A stretch of DNA of 64,000 bases, taken from positions 24,528,501-24,592,500 of the forward strand of contig NC_079886.1 of the NCBI RefSeq assembly GCF_029227915.1. The letters are read 5' to 3'. Within the stretch, counting starts at the first letter, position 1; each line of letters begins with the position of its first letter. Both the position numbers and the translations under genes were made by a program. The DNA is from Hydractinia symbiolongicarpus (lineage: Eukaryota; Cnidaria; Hydrozoa; Anthoathecata; Hydractiniidae). The notes under the pieces were generated by a model, which did not search any database, was not told where the DNA came from, and saw nothing but the letters and a program-made list of their open reading frames with translations. Of this stretch, positions 34,601 through 46,600 are shown one piece after another.

Positions 34601-37600
34601 ATACTTACCAACGTAACAAGCCCAGTGAAGAGCGGAGTATTTCCGATTATCTAAACCATACGCATCACCACCGGATTGGATTAACGTACCGAGAATACCA
34701 ATGTGATCGCATATAGATGAATATGTAATGGGAGTACGACCAATGAAATCCCTAAACGAATGCGCATATTCTCATATCTGTACGGTAATCTCTAGGAATA
34801 GCTGAAAGACAAAAACTAGATTAAGGGAAGAGAGTAAATGTGATGACATTATTCCTTACCTAGCGCTCGGATTTGCTTCAGCATTCAATAGTGCATCGAC
34901 ACATTCTTCCTGACCGCATATCGCCTGTCGAAAAATATCAAATGCAATTGAAAAACACGACTCAAATGTGTTGGTTAAACGATTTTTACTATTGTCCTGA
35001 ACACCACTTCTGATTGGCAATACCACAGTAAAATTTTACGCAAATGTAACTAGCTGTTTAAACTACACTTTTAGGTTGATCTCACTATTGTGAGGTTCCG
35101 TAACAACTAAATGTTTTCCGGATTTTTAGAAAATACATCTAGCCGAAAAACAATTTTTTTATTCTCTTCAAATAAAATTTTTTGTGGAAATGTGCTTTAA
35201 AATCTCTGCCGATGTGACAAAATAAAGATAGATCTATCAAATAGATAGATTGATGAATAGATACGAAATGTGCCGTAGCGTTAGAGGCCTAGTTACACAG
35301 AGCAAAAGCACAGACAAAAAGTATCTTACTCCACGATGTGCGGCAGTGCGTCCGTTTATGTCAACAGCATTTGCATTCGCAGCTTGTTCCAGCAGCAGTA
35401 AAACGCTGTCTCTGTGCCCATTCATCACAGCTAACATTAGCGGCGTTCTTAAAAAAAGCATAAAAAACAAGTCAAAACCACAGTGAGTAGAAAGCTTGGT
35501 GTGTAACGTAAAGTATATGAAATTATGGCCGCATCCGCTGTGATGCAACATGGTTCCAAACAAAACTCAACAGTTTATCTAATGCCGATTGTTAATACTT
35601 AATTTTATGTTTTTACCTATCCTGTCCATCCAAACAGTCGACCACTCCTTCAGCTTCTGCATTTTGTAACAATAACTTCAAACATTCCGTGTGTCCGTTA
35701 TATGCTAAACATAAGAAACAATACGTATGTTAAACAAACTGTAGAACCTACGGATGACGATCGCCTGCTTGGCAAAATCATTTGGACAAACCTGCTGCGT
35801 GTAGAGCTGTTCTTCGTGACTTGTGCGAGTAGACGAGTACATCTGCTTGATTCTCACTCGTCAGTAGAGTGTTCACACACTCCGTATGACCTGCGTACGA
35901 AGCAAGATCTAACGGCGTACATCCGTTATCATCTTTTGCGTTTAAGTTTTTATACGCAGACATGAGGGCTCGCAGTGCGGGGTTGTGCCCATGGAAAGCG
36001 GCAAAGTGAAGCGGGGTGGTGGATGACAACGGCTGCTGTCTGCTGTCATGGGAACTAATAGTTCCAGTGCTGTCCAGTAGCTGAAAATAATTTAGGATAT
36101 CTTAGTTAGCATATCTAAGTTAACAGTGTATTAAGAGAGGGTGGGTTGGTTTGTTAGAGGGTGGGTGGGTTCGTTAGAGGGTGGGTGGGTTTGTTAGAGC
36201 GGACGTCTATTACATATGCCAACAATACCATGAATGAATTAAACATACCATTTCAATTGTAAGCTTGTGACCGTTTAAAGCTGCGTAATGTAATGGAAGG
36301 AAACCTTGTTTGTCTTCTAGATTGGGAGTGGCGCGATACTTGAGAAGCAGTTCAATCGATCTAATACGGAATGTAAACTACATAATTGCTGAAAGTAAGA
36401 TTTCTGATCCAAAAATTTTTTATAAATTTTCTTAAAAAAATAGCAACTGGGGTAGTTTCAATTCGTGGTTAAGTCACAATAGAGCTTTTATAATGAAAAT
36501 TCATTATTTTAACACTTACAAAGCATCTTCGTCTTTGGCAGCTGCGTAATGTAACGGAGTACACCTGTTTGTGTCTTGCTTATCAACCGAACAACCTTTG
36601 ACAAGAAGAACTTTCACACACTTATGATGAGCGAAAGCTGATGCATAATGAAGGGGTGTACGACCTAGCTTGTCAGATAAATCAACCTCCGCGCCTAAAA
36701 AGGAAAAATCGAGTAAAGAGTTACGACGAGGGATAGCTACAAAACGAAAAAATAATAAATAAACAAATTAGAAATCCACCTTGTCGGACTAACAGTTGTA
36801 AACATTCATGATTTCCAGAGCAAGCAGCACAGTGAAGCGGAGTACGATCATTTCCATCAATTGAATTGACATTACATCCGTGTGCAATTAAAGTTCGACT
36901 GCAATCTGTGAAACCACCCAACGCTGACATATGCAACACAGTCATACCATCTTCGCCACGCCTAAAGATACGTGCGAAGAAATACAATACTACAGAAGAA
37001 CAAAAAAATGGATACAGAAAAATAGATAAAAGTTATGGAAGATGATCATTTAACAGAAAATGTATCTATTATAAGAGAACTAGTCCGGATATAACAAAAG
37101 TATTGTGACATCCGGAACCGCTTGCCGAGGTACAGATATAAGAAATGAGAAATTATAGTATTGCATGCGAGGATAAAGTAGAGATGAGCTAAGAGGAACA
37201 TTAAAAGCCGCCATCTTTTTTTTTGCATGTATGATCGTGTTCGGCGACAGTGTATATTTCATTCCAACATTATGACAAGTCACTACTACATTAGAAAAAA
37301 AGCTCACATGTATGGATCACCACTTTGACTCAACAATTCCATCACAAACAGTTCATGTCCATATTTAGCTGCTAGATGGAGGGGTGTGTTCCCTTTTTTA
37401 TCCATAACATTAATCTTCGCGCCTTTTTCCATCAAAGATCTTACTCTCGATACATGTCCATGGACAGCACAAGTATGAATGGGCGAGCGGCCAAACGTGT
37501 CCTTAATATAATATAGCATATATTATACTTATTTGACACGCCAGTATCAAGATAATTAACGTTAAAAACAAATTTAAGAGCAAAGTATTTAACATTCAGA

Positions 37601-40600
37601 TATTTATATAAATGATGGAGACTAAAGACAGATTGAGGATTGGAAATTCACTTACTTGGAGGTCTGGTTCTGCTCCATGATCAAGCAACAAATCGATACA
37701 CATCCCACCAGCATGGCTAGCACACGCTAGGTGGAGTGGCGTCTACAAAAAAGGTAAGTCTTCAAAATAGCCTCTGTCTGTGTCATGCAGCGCATTTAGA
37801 TTTTAAAGCTACTAAGGGTTCGATTACGTCATCGATTTTTCAGGACTTTTTGACCCCTCCCTTTCTTCCCTCCTAGATTATGTCATCATTTTCTTTTCTT
37901 TACTCTTATGAAAAATACTTATCAACTAGATAGCAGTGTGACAATATTTCTTTTCGTTATAAAATTTTTGAGTGTCCTTAAAGGATTACTTATTGAAGCA
38001 TGTTTTGACACGATAAAAAGGACTAAAAATCCCGAGTGTGAAATAATAAAACCTGATGGAAAAGACTATGATTACTACAACCTTACCAGGAGGATTTCAA
38101 CCGTATTTCATGAATTAGAAATAATTGAAATAGAACTCACAAACTTAGAAACTTGTAAGGAAGAATTAATTTGCTTGCATCATCATATACCCATAACCTC
38201 TCCCACTTCCCCATAACCAAGTATGATCATTTCATAAAATCCTCCAAACTCTCTTGTTGATGACTTAATATGTGAATAGTCCCTAAATTATCCACTTTTT
38301 AAAAATTTGGACTTTACTTAAAATTTGTTAAATTTCCACACTTTTATAACAGTGTGAGAAACCTCACTACATATGTATATTTACTTAGACACATATTATA
38401 TATTTTCAGTTCATGTGACCAATGAATTTTCATGTCTTCAAAACACCTTTTTATTACAAAATAACTCACTTAATCGAAAAAATATATATAATTTAGAAAA
38501 TATTGCTTACTTGCTGGTTATTATTTAAAGCGTTAACATCAGCATTGTGTTTCATCAGGACAGCAATGATGCTGCCTTGCCCATTTAGACAAGCTATATG
38601 CAATGGAGTGTTGCCAGCTGTTGTTTTAGCACCAACCTATGAGACAAAAAATCATAATGAAGTGACTGCTCTTTTAACTACAGCCGGCAAGAAGGAAATT
38701 GATAAAAAAAATATGCAGTTCTTTGTAAAACAGTCATTTTTAAATAAAATGCTTACGTTAGCACCAAAATCTAGAAGATCCGACACAACATCTGTCTGTC
38801 CCATGGATGCAGCAGAATGAAGAGGTGTATAGCCCTACGAAATAAAAATGCAGTGTCAGCCTAAACTACCACAGTACTATTACCCCGTGACAATATTACA
38901 TTCAATTACTACCTTCTTGTCCACGCAGTTGAGCTCAGCATTATTACTTGCCAGTCTGTGTAAGATCTCACGATGTCCTATAAAACATAGAATCATTATT
39001 ATACATTCTTCTACAGTGAAAAGAGCAAATTAAAACTGAGAATCCTTTACCCATAAATCCTGCATAGTGTAGTGGCCGCCTGTCTTTTCTGTCCGTAGCA
39101 TTCACATTCGCACCTCGAAACATCAATAAAGTTAACATCTATAGGAAAAACAGGTCAAACAATGTTATAGGTTTACAATAATAACAACAGACGAGGAAGA
39201 CTAGTTCTTGCGTAGGACAAATATGAATAAGGCTTCACACTGTTTGCACCCACCTCTGCATGGCCATTGTAAGCAGCATGATGCAAACTAGATCTCCCAG
39301 CTCTGTCTGTTATATTCACATTACTGACAAGAGGAAGCAATGCGTCTACAAATACAATTAGCACAATAGGGTACTAACAAAAAGGCACTGTCTGGTAAAC
39401 AAGGGTAAAAGATACTAAAAAATATCGGTTGACTACAAAAATGTCACCTGCAGCATGCAGCTTATTGTGAGCAGCTACGATGTGTAGTGGTATTTGCCAG
39501 TTCTTGTCTCTTGCATTCACATCTGCTTGGTTTTCAAGCAACGCTCGTATGCATGACTAACAAATAAAAACAATTAAACAAATTACACATAGAAAGTTGC
39601 CAGGTTAAAAATACTGATTATTTTCATTTGCTTATGCAAATTCTCAAATTCCCACTAAAATCATTAGTAGAAAGGATATCACCTCATTTCCAGCTGCACA
39701 AGCTCTATGCAATGGTGTCAGCCATCTTGAATCTTTGGCATTCACTTTTGCACCTAAAAATTAAAATCATGTAATACATAATTAAATCAATAACAGAAAG
39801 CAGACAGCCCTGTCTAAAATTACAGCTAAGACTTGACTGAAGCAAAACAGTAGCAACCAGTTATTCAACATACCGCTTAGAATGAGAACTTTTAAACATT
39901 CCAATTCACCACAATGTGCAGCAGCATGTAGTGGTGTGCGCTTCTCAGAATCCTAAGAAATAAACATTATATACTTTTGAAATACCTTTTTTTGCATATG
40001 TCATTATTTTATTTATGTTATTTGGGACACCCACATGGATTTAATGAAAATTGTGCATGTACTATAAAAACATTTTTAAGGAAAAGTACATAATGCAATA
40101 GAATACTTATCATAATGTAAGAAAATTTTACACCAAATGGAAACATAATCAAACACAAAGAAAAACATTAAATAGTCTGTTTGGAATAAAAAGCATGAAC
40201 GAAAAATTAAGAAAAGCAAGTTTATTATTATTAATACCAGTCAATGGAAAAATCCACTGAGGCAGGTCTGTCTTTGAATTTTGACGACATTAGCGATGTA
40301 AATTTTAATTACCCGTTTGCTCTATTATGTAGAGCTTGAAACCCTGACCAAGAAAAAGTATAGGATCATGTGTTTTTTACAAACAGTTGCAGAGATATTG
40401 AGGTTTAAGTTATCAACAGGTCTGTTCCAAAACAGTTGGTACCATTTTGGTCGCAGGTCCCTAGTTACCCAGGCAGGTGATGATGTCGATTTTTTTACTT
40501 GGTTTCAAGTTATTTTCCTCACATGGCATGCATTGACACGAAGCTGTGGTAAAGGCAGTTGCTAAACATGTCTGCACTATGGACAGAACCACGGACCTTG

Positions 40601-43600
40601 TGATTACGAAGCAAACCCATAATCACAAGACCATGTGTTATGTTGCAACATTTTGACTAAAACCAAATTACCTGGTAGTTGACATCTTCTCCTTTAGAGA
40701 CAAGACATCGAATTTCATCTGCATTGCCATTAAAACAAGCTTTCACAATAGGAGGCTAGAACAAAGGAATTAGAATAAAGGACAAATGTTACATCAACGT
40801 GCAAATGCTTACAAAAGCTCACACAAAATGTCAATTGTAGGAAAGATAGATGATAGAAGATAGACTCAGACTTCCAATTTAAGCTGTACCTGTTTTTTTT
40901 AAAAATCCTATTGGAACCCAGATGTAGTCAGAAAATTGCCATTAGGTAAACAAAAAAACAAAAAACTGGAATATTAAACAGATTATACATATGTTAAATT
41001 TAATTAAAGAGTAAATTTATTTTTTCACATGTTGAAATTTATCGACATGAATTATATTTCATTAAATCCAGCTCATCAAGTCCCCAAAAATAAAAACAGA
41101 GGATTGGATGTTATTTTTTACATTAAAAACAAAACACAAAAAAGTTTTCAAATCCAGTGATTTTAAAAATTCAAGGTTTAAAAACTCTTAATTTATAAAA
41201 AATCGGCTCAACAAAGAATTCAACTTTAGTAGCTGAATGCAAATACAAAATAGAATGCTTTCAAATACATTTATGTAAACATTGCATAAAAAGCTACAAT
41301 TGTGTAGTAGAAAAGACTGGGTATAAGCATCATCCTCCTCCCTGGGAGCATCCCAACCACCATCACCAAACCCACGCACCCTTTTTCACATTAAGGAGCC
41401 ATAAAAGGCCCGGTCTCAGGTAGGAATGGATAATAAAAAATTCTTTGATAATTCTGCTGAAGATATTGTTCTGTTAAAATTTTCACACATTACAATAAAT
41501 ATAAAAGCCACTAGCCACTATCCAAGCAAACCAAGGTAAACAAAAACAAACGTGGCAAAATAAACAAAAATAAACAAACCAAATCAAGGATTATTCCCAT
41601 GCTGCATCTGTATAAATCTCATTTTAAAGTTTACCACAAGTTTACCAAGCGTGCCATTTAAAATATTGAAATAATCTTAAAATTTATTTTTTACACACAC
41701 ACAACATTTGTTTTACATTATTTTTACTAAGGTGTAATAGTAATCACGCACAAACACAACAGAGTAGCAATGAGTTAAATTTATGCACAATGTAACACAC
41801 CCCTAACAACGAAACCAGGGTTAACAGTTTTTCAGTGTTTAGGATAAACTATTACTTGATTAAGCTGTTAAATCTTTATACAGAGAACATTTGAACAGAA
41901 CATTAGCAAAACAGTTTTTTATAAACTTATCTTTAGCATCATTATGTTAATAAAAAGAAAAATATATAATAATAACAAATAGAAAGATGTTAAAACGTGT
42001 TAACCCTGTGTAAAAACGTTAAAGCAGAATTTATCTTTTTCGAAAGATACACTTAAATAGGTTATTAAAATCACACCAACCAAGAAAGTTTAGAATGAAA
42101 CCTTAATCAACGTTAATTTCAACTGCAGCCACAGCAGTTATGCACAAATAAAATAAATACATCAACCGAATTTATGTTATATGTAAACTTATAAAGTTCT
42201 GTTTATAAGTTTAAACACAAAAATATGTTAATTTAACTTGACACATGTTTTACAGAAATGTTAATTAAACTTCACCAGTGCAAGACCTGGATAGTGACAG
42301 TCTATGTGAAGTTTGTTCAAAGTATTACTCTTCAAGTGGAAAGCTGCCATTGAGATTGTCATCTTTTTGACAATAGCTTCTTTCATGATGACATGATCTC
42401 CATCTACTTGTGCATAATATACTTATAGAAGGAAGGTAGCTTTCCACTTAAAGAAAACTTTTTACGAAACAGAAAAGCAAAAAATAAAGCTAATTGCTTA
42501 TGCTGCTAATTATTTTGTTATTCATAAATTTTTCTGTTCCTGTGGAAAATGTTTAAATTGTAAGATTTTCTGCAAAATATATCAAAAGAATAAATGAGTC
42601 CGTCAAATCAGTTGCAAATCACTGTTTCCTGTTCTGTTTAGTTCTTGAAGTAAAAATCTGCTTTTATTGTTAAAATACAGTACTAAGTATTTCTTCATTC
42701 TAAAAATGCCAACATTCAGTATATTTTTTTAAGAAAAAAAGTTTCCAAGCATTCATTAGTTTATAATTCTGATAAAAATATTATTGGAGGTAAAAATTTA
42801 ATCAGGATAAAATATTAATAAAAGTTTGAATAAATTAATGGCGCCATATCAACTACTTTATAGAACTTGATACTTGTATCAAATAGATCAGTTAAAAAAG
42901 AAATTTAAAATTAAACTCAGAGGTGTGTAAAACACATATTCTTTTTATCCTTTGTTATTTATAATTTATCAATATTTAACTAAATTCTAAAATTATTATT
43001 ATTAATTAAATTCTGAAATTTAACTAAATTCTAAAACCCTATCTTAGTGAGAGATGTTATGCAGTGCAGTTTAAATGAAACAGAAAAAGTCCTTGTGGTT
43101 TTAACACTTGTTATTTTGTTCTAAGTAGAGTCTGAATATCTGAATACTGGTCTCGTAAATGCTTTTTAGTAGACCATTACAGGTAAAATGTAACAACTTT
43201 TTGACACTATCAGGAAAAGCCTTATAAACAAATCTGTAAATGCAAAATCATTCTTCTTTATACTTCCTACTTCCTAAGAATTAATTTTCAGTCTGTGACA
43301 CATTATGCAACCATTAATTTTTGCCAACAACTAAGTGAATTATAAAAGGAAGATTGGAAAAAGAAATTAAGTTTAACGCACAAAATTTATTTTCAAAATC
43401 CCTGCGAAACCCCTTAATGGAACGCTTTTTTTTGCTTGTAAAAAGACCAATCATAAAGCTCGATTTTTGCAAACAACCAATCCAAGTTCTTTGTAACCTC
43501 ATTATTTTACAAAGAGATATGAAAAACGGCTTGACGAAGGTCACTTTGGTTTGAAAGTGGTGCGGTGGTGTTGAGCTGAGGCTTGTAGGTCACCTGCTGA

Positions 43601-46600
43601 CCTTTTTATTAACAGTTTTTTTAATAAGATAAATACATTTAAATCTTAAACAAAAATTTTTTTAGATGTTGGCTATATACGTAGATTTTAAAGGAGCATC
43701 CTAAAGCCAGCCAGCTAACTAGCCTTATTTATTACAATATTTTGTTTCTAATCAGTTTAGTATTATCCTAGCCATCATTATTTCCATTTGTGCTGGCCTT
43801 GGATTGTGAATATTTGGCTTTTTAGCTACCTCTGGCTGCAAAACAGTCTTAATTAACCCATGGTACTTAGCTAAGGTTTTTTTAGTCTCAATTAATTCGT
43901 AACAACAGGATTTAGGATTTTTTTTCATTTTAACTGCCAATGAACAACATAAAATTACTGAGTGACAATGGGCTTTTATTTCAGCTAAAGTTGCAGAAAA
44001 GTTATTTTTAAAAAAATATATTGCACCTAAAACACTATAATGCTGTGTGCGATTCATTCGATTTACGACATACTGTATACCTGGATGTGTTGTACAGTTT
44101 CTTATTAAGCACTTAACCTAGAATGCAACGCCTGGTCACAGTTATTTGTGGCTTAAAACCTAGCTTTTCTGCCTGGTCACAGTTATTTGTGGCTTAAAAC
44201 CTAGCTTTTCTGCATCAAGTTAAATTGAACATCTACACTTTCCATTGAATAAAAGCTCTCCTTGCAACAAACTATATCTTCTGTTTGTTCACTTATTTCC
44301 ATAATAATAATAATACCTGTTGCCTGTTTATTTTTAATGCAAAATGGTATCCAGAGCGGCAGCGGCTTCTTTGATTTTACTGCAAAGCGATTATAAATTA
44401 AAGACTCCGTTCCTTTGATGAGTGCAACATAAAGTTATAAATTTATTGCTATTCTTTTAAGATTTGATTCAGTTTGATACAAAAGCTTTTTATCCGAGCT
44501 AACATTATTTATTGTTGTGTTATCTTCACCAATCTGATTTTACTCAGCTGCACCTAGAATCGGGGCTGTTGTGAGCTAACCCTGGCTAAAAAATGAAAGT
44601 AGCCAAATACAGTTAACTGTAACAAAATTTTGAAACAATCTTTCTTATGCTAAATGCAGTTAGGTAGCTAGCTACACTTTTTACTGTGTAAAATAAACTT
44701 TGTCAAAAGTCTAAGTTTTTTTGATGTGAACTCTCTCAATTGACCTTTGATAATGGAGGTTTGAACCCAAAATCAATTTGGTATTGACAGGCTTTGACAG
44801 GTTTTTATTTAAACTTAGCCAACTTATTCTGCAAAATAAAATTTTTGTGTGAAAGTTGGGTAATGGACTGTTTCTCGTGTTTTTATTTAAACCATAGCTG
44901 CGTTAAACTCTTCAGACACTTTTTTAAAACGGTACTAAGCCTATAGTAAGCACTTGGTTGTGTGACATCATTTACCTGTACTAATTTTTGGAATTTCACG
45001 GGAACTAATTTTACAAACTAAAGAAATTCCAGCTGACTGTTTTTGAAATAACAAGGTAACAATAGGTAGTGTTTTTATTTCAGCTAAAACTGCAGAAAGT
45101 TTATTTTTTGACTATTGTATGGGACAAGAATTACACATTAGAAATTTATTGTTATATAGTGCTGTGATTATATCGAGAAAGAAAAAATTATAAAGAAGTA
45201 TGCAGGGAAATTATGCTTACAGAAAAAGGGATGCAGATATGAATTAGATATTAAGGTTTATGTTGACCAAGCAAAATGCAGTATTTTTGTGAACTTTGGA
45301 TTATGTAATTGCATACGTAAAAGTATTTGTAAACCCTTTGATGTCTGGAGGCTGTAATTTTGTTTGCATCGTGCAAAATGCTTTTTGGCATGTGCAATTA
45401 AATGATAAATCTTGCTAGAACAATTTTATGGTGGTCCAAATACTTTAACGTAATAATAACAGGTTATGTGTTTGTGCAATATTATGTCAGAAACAAAAAG
45501 TTTTGAGTGCGTCATTTACACCACAAACACTTATTAGGGTTATTAAATACTAATGGTAGATCAATGCAACAAAAAAACCATTAAAAACATCAAAAATTTA
45601 ACACAGAATGATTTCTACCTTCTATTACAAAATGATTAATTTCCAGAAAGACATCCCTGCTTTCATAATTCACTCAAACATACCCAAAGAATTAAATACA
45701 TACTTCTGCACATCTGTTGTCATTACTTCTGTGTTGCTCAACACCACTGTTTATATTAAATGACTTAAAGGTCTTTTGTAATGTTTTATACGATACAACA
45801 ACTTTGCTTTCTCTTTTGGTGCTCTGTTCTTCGCTTTTCTCATCCTTGTAATTGTCAAGACTATCTTGTGTTGTTAGTGTTCTTATCGAGACACGTTTGG
45901 ACACATGCACAAGATTTTCTTGGCTCATGGTAGATCAAGCATACAGGGAGATTTTCGCAAAGATTCTTCACTAACTAAAAATTCTTGCTAGTATCTTTTA
46001 AAACCTTCTATTTTTTAAAAAACCCAGTACAATGTCTCTCCAATTGTTTACCAACAAAATTTCTCTTCTAATGTCCTATTCAAATATGCTCTTTGAAAAC
46101 TACAACAGACTGATAAAGAAGAATTATCAAACATTAATTATTAAACAAGCTATTTAAGGATAGGGGTAAAAGAAGAAAAACTTGAAATTAGATGTGAAGT
46201 ATTCACATAGAATCTGGATCAGCAATTTTTATCACACGTTAAATACACAAAGGTTAGAAGTGATCAGTATTTCATCTCTTTAAACTTTTAAGCTCACCAC
46301 AACAAACTAATTAAACAGCAAAGAAAGAATACTTTTATCCAAGTGTTAAGGAAACAACAGACAGAAATGTATCCAAGGAAACCAATAAGTTCTGCTCACT
46401 TTCATGTTGGATTTGAAGTTCCATATAAAAGTTTTTCTTTGTTGATATGAATAATAAAAACAATAAAGTAATAAAAACCTGCCACCTTACTGAACAAGCA
46501 TTAAATATATTAGTTTATAGAGTAAACAAAAGTAATTTTACAATACCACACATGCCTTGTTATTGTTTAGCATGTAATAGAAAGCATGTGTTTATTTATT

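Larger units (their letters stand above)
40756..45703. other. Ankyrin-gene intron 1, 3' half
   Basis: AT-rich intron with no supported gene. It holds a nested inverted repeat (42332-42452), a perfect 41-bp tandem duplication (44126-44207) and a repeated word TTTATTTCAGCTAAA with a GCAGAAA tail (near 43977 and 45073). The open frames on both strands look random. Confidence 0.5.

Noticed and set aside
43752-44057. 101-codon minus-strand frame in ankyrin intron 1
   Set aside because: No splice-compatible edges to the ankyrin exons and no recognisable domain; treated as a chance frame.
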